A stretch of 64,000 bases of DNA from Methylococcales bacterium. Its GTDB lineage: Bacteria > Pseudomonadota > Gammaproteobacteria > Methylococcales > Methylomonadaceae. Positions within the stretch are counted from its first letter, which is position 1; each line of letters opens with the position of its first letter. Under the pieces are notes generated by a model that did not search any database, had not been told where the DNA came from, and was given only the letters and a program-made list of their open reading frames with translations. The stretch covers positions 1-64,000 of the forward strand of contig JAQTPT010000014.1 in the NCBI GenBank assembly GCA_028712795.1, in the 5' to 3' direction. Positions 1 to 9,219 of this stretch are shown here, one piece after another. A program made the position numbers and the translations under genes.

Positions 1-59
1 GGTAATTCCAGCAATTCTTCTTCGGTCAGTTGCAGCAGATCGTGGTCGCTTAGTCTCAT
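1..59 (-). CDS. IS66-like transposase, N-terminal fragment at the window edge
   Basis: The first 59 bases read on the minus strand as an open frame from an ATG at 59, starting MRLSDHDLLQL and continuing off the window edge. The acidic, leucine-rich start resembles the N-terminus of IS66-family TnpC-like transposases, which continue into a helical region before the DDE core. Only about 19 residues are visible, so the family is a recognition-based guess. The T-rich stretch after position 60 would be the upstream side of the element. Confidence 0.4.
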   Translation of the reverse strand, partial: MRLSDHDLLQLTEEELLEL

Positions 60-272
60 GGAGATTAATGTACAACTTTTTTAGCCAACTTTGTATGTTT
101 TTGGCGTAGGGGGGTCTGAATAATTACAAAAATTTTACCCTCATAAAATAAATGCCAGCAGTTGTTCTAAAAACTCAATATAACTGAGCCCATTAAATTT
201 CCCCGCTGTTTTGGATTTTGGAAAATTAATTTCTGAAAGTCTATAGTGCTATGAATCTTCGCCGCCATCGAA

Positions 273-690
273 TTCAGCCTCGGCGCACTCACCAAGGTGA
301 AGAGTGCCTTGGATTTTCTGGTCAAGGCCATCGATCTCGACACCACGGTCATAGAAGGCACCTCCTATGTTACCCTGGGGAACCTCTATTACCGCCTACC
401 CTGATGGCCGATCTCCTGTGGCAACGACGACCTGGCTCACCAATATCTGGAAGCCGCCCTAAAACTTTTTCCCTAGGCGCTGGATGCCAATTATTTCTAT
501 GGCGATTTCCTGTGGGTCAAAGAGAATTCCGCAACGACCTGCCTTGTCTGGAAAAGGCCGATACAGCGCCGATCCGGCCTCAATCGGGCCAGTCCGACCT
601 TAAGCTGAAGGAATCGCTGAAGCATCGGCTCAAGGCCGCCAAAAAGCAAATCGAGGAGCAGGATGATTTTTTCAGAATTCTATTGCCGAC
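273..690 (+). pseudogene. decayed TPR-repeat protein gene
   Basis: In frame 3 from about 273 the sequence reads as tetratricopeptide-like helices (ALDFLVKAIDLD, then YVTLGNLYYRLP), is broken by TGA at 402-404, continues (DLAHQYLEAALKLFP), is broken by TAG at 474-476, and continues again (ALDANYFYGDFLWVKEN). After about 550 the coding signal moves to the frame of 251 (LKLKESLKHRLKAAKK). The A-x-x-L / Y-x-x-L-G-x-x-Y spacing is TPR-like and resembles small periplasmic TPR proteins. Two stops plus a frameshift make this a dead gene. An open frame across 251-742 mixes these frames and is not a real protein. The 5' end is uncertain. Confidence 0.7.
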
Positions 691-944
691 TTTCGCAAAG
701 GGTCGACCAAATAGCAACATCGGTATGTTTCGGAAGTTTTGAAAACTGTACCGTACAGTGTACATAATGTACCCTCCCTAAAAGTATGCCCCAGCAGAGC
801 GTTGAAAGTAACTTAACCAGAAAACCCTTTGAAATGTATTAGCGAACTCAATCAGCAGATGAAAAGGGTGATTTCAGATTTTTTTGTTCAGATACCTAAG
901 GGGTATCGCTTCACTCCCTTCATGTTTTCTTATATAATTCGCAA

Positions 945-1880
945 ATGCGCCAAAATCGATCTTTTTCCCGTCTTATTCTCCTCATTAGCCTGCTTTTATT
1001 GATCGTCAGTTGCAATAGCTTCAGGAATCAGTTATCCCTCGATACGCTTGCAACCGATGCGATAGGCATGCCGGAAAGCGACTTGGCTGGTCCTGGCCAG
1101 CAGCGAGTTGACTCCGCACGGATTGAAGTGCTGAATCAAGACGAAAGTTTGGAAGTCGTGCTTTACAAACCTACTCATCCGCAAATATCGGCGCCCGCCA
1201 TAGTCTTCCTGCCAGGCCGCATGGCTACCGACGACCAGTATGAAAGCTACGCCCGTGCGCTCGCATCCCGTGGGTTTGTCGTGGCTGTGCGCAGTTGGTA
1301 TTCACTGTTCAGAACGGATCTCGAACTTGCCCACGATGCGAAAGTAATCTTCGAATGGCTGGTCCGGATTCAGGGCGTTGATTCAAAAAAAATCGGCATT
1401 GCCGGTCATTCGATGGGTGGCAAGGATGCAGTGCTTGCTGCTGCAAAATACGGTGGATTTGCCAGCGTGGTGGCCATCGATCCCGACGACAACGGCAAAG
1501 TTTCGGTGGTGCATGGCCTACTTGCCAGCTTGAAGGTTCCACTACTGCTAATCGGCGCGGAAGTCGCCTGGCGGGCATCCAGTGTCTGCGCGCCGCTGGC
1601 GACTAATTACCTGCGCTTCTTCGAGCGGGCGCCGGCAGGAACTGTCGAACTGACATTGCGGGATGCTGACCATGTGCAGATGCTCGATGAGCCAGACCGA
1701 TTCGGCTACGGCATATGCCGTAGCGGCAAGGCGGATTCGCGCCAAGTGCGCATCACGACAAGACGTGCGACAGTTGGTTTTTTCCTACAGCATCTCCTGG
1801 GCGGGCAGGCCTTGTCAAGGCCGGCGTCCGGCCAAGCGACGATTCGCGTGGCTCAGGCTTATCTTTTTACGGAAAAATGA
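945..1880 (+). CDS. lipoprotein alpha/beta-hydrolase (chlorophyllase/cutinase-like)
   Basis: A predicted 311-residue esterase or lipase-type alpha/beta-hydrolase anchored as a lipoprotein. Residues 9-22 are a hydrophobic signal segment ending in a lipobox with Cys23 (LLIVSC). The core has the nucleophile elbow GHSMGG with Ser156, a following strand with IDPDD near 179-182 and a late DADH with His243 as the likely catalytic histidine. The elbow followed by an Asp-Pro strand is reminiscent of chlorophyllase and polyester-hydrolase relatives; substrate cannot be told. The 3' end overlaps the convergent DUF2156 gene by 22 bases. The Cys-containing stretch after 210 may form a disulfide. Confidence 0.75.
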   Translation: MRQNRSFSRLILLISLLLLIVSCNSFRNQLSLDTLATDAIGMPESDLAGPGQQRVDSARIEVLNQDESLEVVLYKPTHPQISAPAIVFLPGRMATDDQYESYARALASRGFVVAVRSWYSLFRTDLELAHDAKVIFEWLVRIQGVDSKKIGIAGHSMGGKDAVLAAAKYGGFASVVAIDPDDNGKVSVVHGLLASLKVPLLLIGAEVAWRASSVCAPLATNYLRFFERAPAGTVELTLRDADHVQMLDEPDRFGYGICRSGKADSRQVRITTRRATVGFFLQHLLGGQALSRPASGQATIRVAQAYLFTEK

Positions 1881-2845
1881 AGAGCCTGTGACAGGGCGTA
1901 AACTTCCCTCAGACCGATGCGCGGCGACTGGAACAGCAGGTATAAGGGCTCCTTTTGGGTCACGCGGAATTTTTCCCAGAACACAGTCTTGTTGTTCTGG
2001 TGCATTAGCTTGGTTGAAAACAAGTAGTAAAGCTTGCGGGACAACCACTCCGTGATAGCACTGCAACCCTCAACCCGCCCCAGCGCCTCCAGCGGCCCGA
2101 CTCCCAGGCAAACCGAACTAATTCCCTCTTCGCGTAGTGCCTGTAGAGCAGTTTCTATCATAAGTTCGTTGGTATAGAGCGGAGCGGTGGGCGAGGAAAA
2201 CACCAGGTTGATCAAGTCTTGGCACTCGGTACAACCTACCCGCAGCATGGAGAGAAAGCCGATCACTTCGCCCGCCTGTTCGGCAATGAACCAACGCCGG
2301 CCCACCCTGTCATCAAAAAGCCGGGGGCAGCTCAAATACATCTGCGGCCCATGGCGGTCATCCAGCCAGGCTTCGCAAGCCGTCTGTGTCCGGGCTTCCA
2401 TCTGTGCATCAGGCTCTCCCTTGTACTCGCGCACCACCGCTCCCGTCCGCCGTATGTGGTTGAGGTGCTGGCGTAGATGGTGAGCCTCTGGACCTTCCTC
2501 AGGATCATCCTGAGGATCGGCGATCAGCAGGCTGGCAAACTCCATCGAGGCATATCCTCGTTCGCGGGCATAGGCTTCCAAGCTGGCCGTTGCAGCGAAA
2601 TAGATGATTGACCAGCCGTTACGCCCGCAATATTCGGCAAAAGCGTCAGCCAAGTAGGCTGTATTTTCGGGGGCGCAGATTGGATTGCCTTGCACGACAG
2701 CACAACGGGAAACGAGCAAAAAGCTGATCAGCCCGTCAACGGAAGGTGTTCGGAAGCTACGGTTCGAGGGATACAGGGCTGCATGAGATACGACGCCGCC
2801 GTATTTCCGGATCAGGTCCACAGTGGTTGAAATTGGCTTAGTCAT
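1859..2845 (-). CDS. DUF2156 / phosphatidylglycerol lysyltransferase-like acyltransferase
   Basis: A 328-residue protein starting MTKPISTTVDL at 2845; a longer open frame back to 2959 has a poor hydrophobic leader and no better start. The N-terminal half has the pattern of DUF2156/LPG_synthase_C proteins (YGGVVSHAALYPS, later AEYCGRNGWSIIYFAA and ERGYASMEFASLLI), and the second half resembles a GNAT fold (RWFIAEQAGEVIGFLSM). Family members transfer aminoacyl or acyl groups; the MprF C-terminal domain is the best known relative. No flippase domain is present, so a cytoplasmic or membrane-edge acyltransferase is the safest description. It converges on the lipoprotein hydrolase with a 22-base overlap. 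Confidence 0.6.
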   Translation of the reverse strand: MTKPISTTVDLIRKYGGVVSHAALYPSNRSFRTPSVDGLISFLLVSRCAVVQGNPICAPENTAYLADAFAEYCGRNGWSIIYFAATASLEAYARERGYASMEFASLLIADPQDDPEEGPEAHHLRQHLNHIRRTGAVVREYKGEPDAQMEARTQTACEAWLDDRHGPQMYLSCPRLFDDRVGRRWFIAEQAGEVIGFLSMLRVGCTECQDLINLVFSSPTAPLYTNELMIETALQALREEGISSVCLGVGPLEALGRVEGCSAITEWLSRKLYYLFSTKLMHQNNKTVFWEKFRVTQKEPLYLLFQSPRIGLREVYALSQALHFSVKR

Positions 2846-3315
2846 AGGTTGATATTGAATTTCGATAGCAAAGGGGAAGAAAACCGGGTGGCATAGAAGA
2901 TTAGGGTACAATGGAACAGAAAAAGTAACTAGTGCTTGACCGAGAAAGCCAAAAATCAAAAAAACGAGCGGAAAAACTCGCTAAATTTTAAGCGGAAATA
3001 GACCGGCTCGCAGGAGAGGGTGCTAAAAATTGCGAAATCCGACATTTGGCAGGATTTTCGGCGGCACCTTGCCTGAAAATGAGGCAAAAACAGTCAAAAA
3101 AAATTTAGGCGACGCGCTTTGTTAGCCCTATGGGTTTTTGCTGATAATTTTTTATTGTATTTATCTTTCAATGACTTGAAGATTTTAGTCTATTGCCATC
3201 TTCTTGGCATAAACACTTTCTTCGTTTGTACTATTATACTATAACTTTCTCCCAAGCCCTCTCTTGGAAGGAGGACGTAAGATGCAGAAATTATTTCACC
3301 TGACTATAGGCCCCA
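2846..3315. other. intergenic stretch without a convincing gene
   Basis: About 470 bases between DUF2156 and the mechanosensitive channel. Short Lys/Ala/Glu-rich reading (KKRAEKLAKF at about 2960) looks like a coding remnant but is too short to assign. A near-consensus Shine-Dalgarno sequence (GGAAGGAGG, 3266-3274) precedes an ATG at 3282 whose frame closes after 17 codons at 3335, inside the 3' end of the channel gene on the other strand. I see no RNA gene or clear terminator. Confidence 0.5.
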
Positions 3316-6300
3316 TCAAACCTTATTCAAGTTAGGCACATTTGCTTCAAAAGTTTTCTTGATGTCATGATCTGTAGCGCCGGGCTCCTGGGCAACCGAA
3401 CGGATGTGGATATCCCGTTGGGGAAAAGGAATTTCTATTTTATGTTCGCGCAAGGCTTTTTCAAGCCGCATGTATAGATTGTGCGTAACGGGCAAACGGT
3501 TTGACAGTTCGCTAACGAAAATACGAATAGAGAACGTCAGCGAATTATCGCCAAAACCTACAATCAATACGCTCGGTGCGGGTTCCGTAAGCACCAATGG
3601 CGTTGAGAGCACCGTATCAAGCATCACTTTATACGCCAGCTCGACATCAGAACCATAGGCAATACCCAGTGGAATCACTATACGGGTTATGGGGTCGGTT
3701 AAGCTCCAGTTCACTAATTGGCTGGTAATAAAGGTTTTGTTGGGTACAATATGTTCTTTTTGATCCATATCTACAAGCGTTGTGGCACGCATTTCAATGC
3801 GGCTGACTTTACCCGTGACATCGCCAATGCTTACCGTATCGCCTACCCGTATTGGGCGTTCAAACAATAAAATGATGCCTGAAACCAGATTGGCAAAAAT
3901 TTCCTGTAAACCAAAACCCAGGCCAACACTGAGGGCGGCTACCAGCCATTGTACCTGCGACCAACTGCCGCCAAGCTCATTGGCGATGCTAACAAAACCG
4001 ATAGCAACCAACGTATAATTTGCCAACTGATTGACCGCATAACGCCCACCCGCTTCTATGGACATGTGCCTAAATACCAATAATTCCATAATGCCGGAAA
4101 AGTTTCGCACCGAAACCACGGCAATAAAAAAATAGAGTCCAGCCAACATGAGATTGGTCAAGGTTGTCGGCTCAAATCTTTTTTGGTTATCGCTGATAAC
4201 GAGATGCTGCCATAGAACTATTTGATCCAGAAAGGAAAAAGCAGGCAATATATTTTTCCAGATGGCCCAAAAACCGACAATTAAGCTGAAGCCAATAAAA
4301 ACGTTAAGCAACCTTATGGTTTGGGCGTTTATTTTGGGAATATCGATAAGTTGTTCATCAACCGGTAAAACGGGATCTTCTCCTCCTGATACGTGTGGTT
4401 TTTCAGTAAGAAATGCGGCTTTGCTTTTTTGCATGGCATTTTTTATGGCTAACTGCCGGTTAACCAGCGTTAACCAACGTATCACCAATTCATGAATGAT
4501 GACCACCAGAAAAATTAACCGCAGGGAGATAATCAATTGCTGCTGGAGCTCCAACGCGCTCAGATAATAGCCGGCAACAGCAAAGCCAATGATGACTAAC
4601 GGAATGGAAATAACGGCCGGATACCAGATATAGCGAAATTTGTTTACCCAACCTTCTAAATTGTTGTCTAAATAACCCTTTAATAGACCATGGGCAGGAT
4701 TCAGCAGGCGGCCTACAAAAACCGTCATGGCTATCATGCTGATGATCAATGCCAAGCGGCCCAGGTTATCACTGAGCATGGATACTTTTGAAGCGGCTGT
4801 GCTTTCGATAATAAATACCGTTAGTACGGCAATAAAACGAAGCCAGGCAATTTGCTTGCGTAACAAGCTCGCGGTGTTTTTTTGCCATTGAAAATGTTTA
4901 CGCGCTATCCCCTGATCTGCAAATAGCCGATAAAAAAATTGCAGAAAAAACATTGGCTTAGACGCGCCTTTAAGACCTTCGCCAATTGCCTTGGTGAAAT
5001 CGGCAACATGGATATTACTACTCAATAACCAACCTAACGAATACATAAATAGCGGAATTGGCAGCACCACTATCAACGTATACGCTAAGGCATTTAACGT
5101 GTAATTGAAATTGTCGGTATAAATTTTTTCAACGTTAGCCGAGATAGCCGATAGCTTAAGCTTTGACCGGATTTTAGCTTTAAACAACAATGCTAAACCA
5201 AGTGCTCCGATGAAAATCAAAAATGGGTATTGTGTTGCCAATCCAAGAACATCCTTAACCAATTTCAGCCAGTTAACTGGAGACAACAGCCATTCTACCG
5301 AATGAAACAAACCCGCTATAAAACTTACATTTATAGGATCAGAACTTTTTACCCACAACAAATTTTCATCAAGATAAGTCGCAAACTTATTGGCCTCTCT
5401 CTCCATTTGTTGCCTAGCAAAATCAAAATCACCCAATGTGCGCAAATAGGTGGTGTAATCGACGGACAGTTTATTGAGCAGGTCATTCTGGTTGTTGAGC
5501 AATACCCGTAATTCAGCCTGTATCATCATGCGCTGTTCTTTGGGTAGCTTAGTATCCACCTGTTGCGCCATTATCTCCTGCAAACCGGCATCAATATCCG
5601 AGAGCTGTTTTAGCTTATCTTCTATTTTAAATTGCTCAAGACTGGTTAAAGCAGTTTCATTCTGAATAGTTTCTGATTGCAGCTTGAATTGGTCCGGAGT
5701 GGGTAGATTCCGCCGCTCATCACGAAGAATTTTGCCCAATGCCGGGCTTAAACCAGCCAGGCTGATTTTTTTTTCCGCACTTTTAAAATTGCTATCTATC
5801 TCACTGGCTTGTGCGTCAATTTTGGCTTTTTGCGCTGTGTAATTTTCAATTTTGGTGTTAATAGCCTGCAAGTCCCGGCTATACTGAATGTTCTCGCGAG
5901 TCAGGGCCTGGATGAGGGGGTGCTTTCCGGACAGTTCCTTTTCTGCTTGGCTGAGTGCTTCCTGCATTTCTTTGGCTTCCTGTTGCCGCCGCTCGGTTAA
6001 CAGGGTATCTATAGCTGAAATGGCGGGGAGTAGGGCGTTTCTTTGAATGTCAAGTAACCGATACTCGGATTTAAGTAATTCGACTCTGGCCGGGTTACTG
6101 ATTGCTTCGACATTCAGCATTTTTAATTCCGCAGCACGTGAATCCGTCAGTGTTTTCAAATAAATTCGGCTTGCTTCAGTTTCCAGGTTTGAACTTGCTT
6201 TATCCGTAGGAGTATCCAGTTTCTTGTGTATCGCTTCAAGATCCTGTTTTGCCGTTACCGTCTCCTCGCGAATGAGCTGTGGGCGGGCCTGTTGCAAAAC

Positions 6301-6792
6301 CAGCTCATTTTCCAATTTCTTAATCTGTTCATCCAGACCGCTTATTTTTCCTTTCTCCATAATCAAGCGCTGATCCAGTTCTTCTATAGGGATTCTGGTA
6401 AAATCTTCGAGTTTTTGTTTGGATACCTTAAGAAGAGTTTGCTCAATTTCTTTTTGCAACTTTTTGGTTTTCTCAGGGGCTTGTTTTATCGCATGAGTAT
6501 AGTCAGTGATACGGGCTTTATAGGTTTCGATATTGCTTAGATTATCTTGCGCGGATTGATAAATAGACAATACTTTGGATTTTTGCGCCTCATCAAGCCC
6601 TTGCCGGGTCTTGATAGCCTCAATTTTGGCCTGTAGCGAGTCTTTAGTGATTTCAAGGGTTGCGCTTTGTTGTCCTGTTTCTGGCGTAGCCGGTTTCGCC
6701 CACGTTTCTGATGAACTAATAAAGGCAATCAGCAATAAGAACAGTAAAGGGTAGATCTTGAATTTAAGAACAGGAAGATCAATCGTTTTCAT
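3316..6792 (-). CDS. mscK: large mechanosensitive channel, MscK/MscM type
   Basis: A 1158-residue inner-membrane channel close in length to E. coli MscK/KefA (1120) and MscM. A signal peptide (about residues 1-32, ending TWA) is followed by about 450 residues of periplasmic coiled coil rich in Q, K, E and L, then a series of about ten membrane spans from about 495 on, and a C-terminal MscS domain. The MscS signature is clear: the pore helix region VGLGFGLQEIFANLVSGI, then the beta domain FERPIRVGDTVSIGDVTG and VPNKTFITSQLVNWS. Such channels open under osmotic downshock to release solutes. MscK versus MscM cannot be decided here. It is transcribed divergently from the kinase gene across a 660-base gap. 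Confidence 0.88.
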   Translation of the reverse strand: MKTIDLPVLKFKIYPLLFLLLIAFISSSETWAKPATPETGQQSATLEITKDSLQAKIEAIKTRQGLDEAQKSKVLSIYQSAQDNLSNIETYKARITDYTHAIKQAPEKTKKLQKEIEQTLLKVSKQKLEDFTRIPIEELDQRLIMEKGKISGLDEQIKKLENELVLQQARPQLIREETVTAKQDLEAIHKKLDTPTDKASSNLETEASRIYLKTLTDSRAAELKMLNVEAISNPARVELLKSEYRLLDIQRNALLPAISAIDTLLTERRQQEAKEMQEALSQAEKELSGKHPLIQALTRENIQYSRDLQAINTKIENYTAQKAKIDAQASEIDSNFKSAEKKISLAGLSPALGKILRDERRNLPTPDQFKLQSETIQNETALTSLEQFKIEDKLKQLSDIDAGLQEIMAQQVDTKLPKEQRMMIQAELRVLLNNQNDLLNKLSVDYTTYLRTLGDFDFARQQMEREANKFATYLDENLLWVKSSDPINVSFIAGLFHSVEWLLSPVNWLKLVKDVLGLATQYPFLIFIGALGLALLFKAKIRSKLKLSAISANVEKIYTDNFNYTLNALAYTLIVVLPIPLFMYSLGWLLSSNIHVADFTKAIGEGLKGASKPMFFLQFFYRLFADQGIARKHFQWQKNTASLLRKQIAWLRFIAVLTVFIIESTAASKVSMLSDNLGRLALIISMIAMTVFVGRLLNPAHGLLKGYLDNNLEGWVNKFRYIWYPAVISIPLVIIGFAVAGYYLSALELQQQLIISLRLIFLVVIIHELVIRWLTLVNRQLAIKNAMQKSKAAFLTEKPHVSGGEDPVLPVDEQLIDIPKINAQTIRLLNVFIGFSLIVGFWAIWKNILPAFSFLDQIVLWQHLVISDNQKRFEPTTLTNLMLAGLYFFIAVVSVRNFSGIMELLVFRHMSIEAGGRYAVNQLANYTLVAIGFVSIANELGGSWSQVQWLVAALSVGLGFGLQEIFANLVSGIILLFERPIRVGDTVSIGDVTGKVSRIEMRATTLVDMDQKEHIVPNKTFITSQLVNWSLTDPITRIVIPLGIAYGSDVELAYKVMLDTVLSTPLVLTEPAPSVLIVGFGDNSLTFSIRIFVSELSNRLPVTHNLYMRLEKALREHKIEIPFPQRDIHIRSVAQEPGATDHDIKKTFEANVPNLNKV

Positions 6793-7453
6793 AGAATTAA
6801 ACTAAAACTGAAGAGAAATAACAAACGGATATTGGGAGCTGGACAGCGTTTCATAAAAAATACTTGGCGCTGTATGACATGAATTCTTTTGTATAGCATT
6901 TTAAGATGGCGCCAGCTGCTGTGGGCCACGCGTTTTTCCAAAGCCATTGATGAAGCATTCAATGGTGAAGATTTAGGGCATCAACAAATCCTAAAGAATT
7001 TTTCATTAAAGATTAATGATTTTCAACAGGCTACAGTATATCATGCGTTGATATAAAAACTCTCCCACGGTTTTGGTCACAGAAATCCAGCAGATAGTCC
7101 TGTTGTCCGGTAGAGACGCACTATTTTGCGTCTCTACACGCCTTGACCGGGACTACAGCATGTTTGGCGCTGAAAGTATAAAAAATTACTACATATTGAT
7201 GGCCGGTGACAACCTATGATACGCGTGCAAGTATAGCTGTGGATTCGAATGCAGAAACGGCATCCATTGATCAAATACGTTATTGACTATGCAAATGAAA
7301 TCCACCTTTAAGAAGTATCAAATTTTGGAAGAACTGAACAGAGTAGCTGAACCCGTCAACGAAGGCGTGGTATCGAACCTTAATACCCTACCTTAAACCA
7401 TAACCTTAACACCTCGGCACAAGCGTTTTTTTAAAACAAAGGGAGAACTCATT
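6793..7453. other. divergent intergenic region with a coding remnant
   Basis: The 660 bases between the channel and the hybrid kinase must hold both promoters. From 6907 to 7056 the plus strand is open for 49 codons with protein-like composition (FSKAIDEAFNGEDL, then HQQILKNFSLKI) but without an ATG in frame, so it is probably a gene fragment of unknown family. The rest shows only the palindrome listed separately. Confidence 0.4.
7110..7137. repeat. short palindrome GTAGAGACGCA...TGCGTCTCTAC
   Basis: Two perfect 11-base arms (7110-7120 and 7127-7137) separated by 6 bases. This palindrome with GTAGAGACG ends is a well known type of dispersed repeat in bacterial genomes. It shares GTAG/CTAC termini with the larger elements at 51363, 52182 and 54399. 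It is not followed by a T-run, so it is unlikely to be a terminator. Confidence 0.65.
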
Positions 7454-9205
7454 GTGAACACACTCAAAACAAAACTGTTGAGTTGGTATCCAATGACCTG
7501 TTTCGGAGTTGATGAAGAAGCTCTGTTCTGGCAGGAGAGACATAGCATAACTCTGAAAGTCTTGAACTTGGCCTTACTGCTGGGCATGGCAGGGTTTCTC
7601 GCAATTTTGATTCTCGATATTCACATCAAGCACTTATCCGCAATGGAATTGATTTGTCGAATCCTGATAGTGATGGCGTTAGCCGGACTGTTTTGCTGGT
7701 TGAATTTCATTAATCTTTCTCAATCCCAAACATGTATCGCCTCTGCGACTATTCTCGCAACGAGCATTTCCGCCATAGGCTTGATCCGTATTTTATTGGG
7801 CAACGCCAATCCGGCGCTTTATGGCGAAACTTGGCCCGGTCTCCTGCCGATTTATTTCATCACCTATGGTCAGTTGGTGATGCCGGTTGGGGCAACGCTC
7901 TTTTTCGGCGCGTTGTCGCTGATTGCACTCCCACTTACCGGCTACCTCATCGGTGTCGAGGTTAGCGCACTGCTACCCTCTTGCCTCATGTTACTTTTCG
8001 CCAATATCTTCGGTTTGTATACCCGCTGCCAACTGGAAGCATATTCGCGTAAGTCCTTCAAAATGCGGCTCACCGCCGAGGCCGCTGCCGAAGACAAGGC
8101 TTCGTTTATACGGCAGGCTAGCCACAATCTGCGTCAACCGCTGCAAGCGCTTTGTTGTTATTCCTCAGTTCTCGACAATGCGCTTGACAGGAATCATATC
8201 GAAGAAGTGTGCAGTACAGCGGCTAAGCTAGGCAGTATTATTGATGAATTGAATGATTCCTTCAATCGAATTCTCGATATTACCAATCTGGAAACTGGTA
8301 AACAGGTTCCGTTTATCACGAAGGTAGAGCTCAATCCGTTACTGGCAAAGCTGGAAAACCAATATGTGCCCCAAGCCGCGAAAAAAGGTTTGAAGCTCAA
8401 AGTGCATTTGCGCACGCGACCACCCTATACCGTGCAATCAGATCCCATCATCCTGTGGCAAATACTCAGTAACTTGATGGATAACGCCATCAAATATACA
8501 GCGTGTGGATGGATCCTGCTTGGGACAACTTCCGTCAGTCCAACCCAGGTTGAAGTCCATGTCAGGGATACCGGCATCGGCATTCCCGAGGGTCAATCCG
8601 AAGCCATCTTTAAGGAATTTCATCGCGCTCATCGTCGCAGAAACGACCTACACACCCACGGGCTTGGCATAGGATTGGCCTATGTGCGGGCGGCTACCGA
8701 CTGCTTGCCGGGACATTTCCTACAATTCCAGGCCAAACTGAGCCGCGGAATGGATTTTCAGCTCAAACTGCCCGCCGTCGCAGCTCCCTCCCGCCAATCG
8801 CAATTGCCTGCGCAGGCTCAAGATAGGCTGGCCGGGCTATACGTGCTCCTGGTGGATGATGACGAAGATGTGTTGAACGCGCTTGCCGGACAGCTCCATA
8901 GTTGGGAGTGTCTGGTCGAGAAAGTTATGGCGATGGATGAGCTGCGGCAACTACTGAGCGAAAGCTACAGGCCACCCGACTTATTGATTACCGATTTCTA
9001 CCTCGGCCGGAACGAAACCGCCCACGACGTCATCGCCGCAGTTGAAGCCGAGTGCGGCCCCGTGCCGACGCTGATTCTGTCCGCGCGAGCAATCTCCGCC
9101 GTCGACAAGAAAAAATGGTCTGATGCTGTTCTGCTGCTACGCAAACCGGCCAATGCAATGACCTTACTTGAAACGATGACCAAGGCGATGGGGCAATCAA
9201 ATTGA
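7454..9205 (+). CDS. membrane hybrid histidine kinase with receiver domain
   Basis: A 583-residue sensor kinase starting at GTG 7454, with GGGAGAA (7441-7447) as ribosome binding site. About five to six hydrophobic spans fill residues 35-195. The HisKA box has QASHNLRQPL with the phospho-acceptor His224. The ATPase domain shows the N box (NLMDNAIKY, Asn344), the G1 box DTGIG at 372 and the G2 box GLGIGL at 403. A C-terminal receiver (461-575) has acidic residues DDD near 468-470, phospho-site Asp514 and Lys564. The SHNLRQPLQAL form of the H box is typical of kinases paired with LuxR-type regulators. The adjacent convergent regulator at 9220 is the obvious partner. The signal is unknown. Confidence 0.88.
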   Translation: MNTLKTKLLSWYPMTCFGVDEEALFWQERHSITLKVLNLALLLGMAGFLAILILDIHIKHLSAMELICRILIVMALAGLFCWLNFINLSQSQTCIASATILATSISAIGLIRILLGNANPALYGETWPGLLPIYFITYGQLVMPVGATLFFGALSLIALPLTGYLIGVEVSALLPSCLMLLFANIFGLYTRCQLEAYSRKSFKMRLTAEAAAEDKASFIRQASHNLRQPLQALCCYSSVLDNALDRNHIEEVCSTAAKLGSIIDELNDSFNRILDITNLETGKQVPFITKVELNPLLAKLENQYVPQAAKKGLKLKVHLRTRPPYTVQSDPIILWQILSNLMDNAIKYTACGWILLGTTSVSPTQVEVHVRDTGIGIPEGQSEAIFKEFHRAHRRRNDLHTHGLGIGLAYVRAATDCLPGHFLQFQAKLSRGMDFQLKLPAVAAPSRQSQLPAQAQDRLAGLYVLLVDDDEDVLNALAGQLHSWECLVEKVMAMDELRQLLSESYRPPDLLITDFYLGRNETAHDVIAAVEAECGPVPTLILSARAISAVDKKKWSDAVLLLRKPANAMTLLETMTKAMGQSN

Positions 9206-9219
9206 TGGGCATAAAAGGA

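Noticed and set aside
251..742. 163-codon plus-strand ORF
   Set aside because: Arg/His/Pro/Cys-rich and without family pattern in most of its length; the true coding frame is frame 3 with two stops, so it was listed as a TPR pseudogene.
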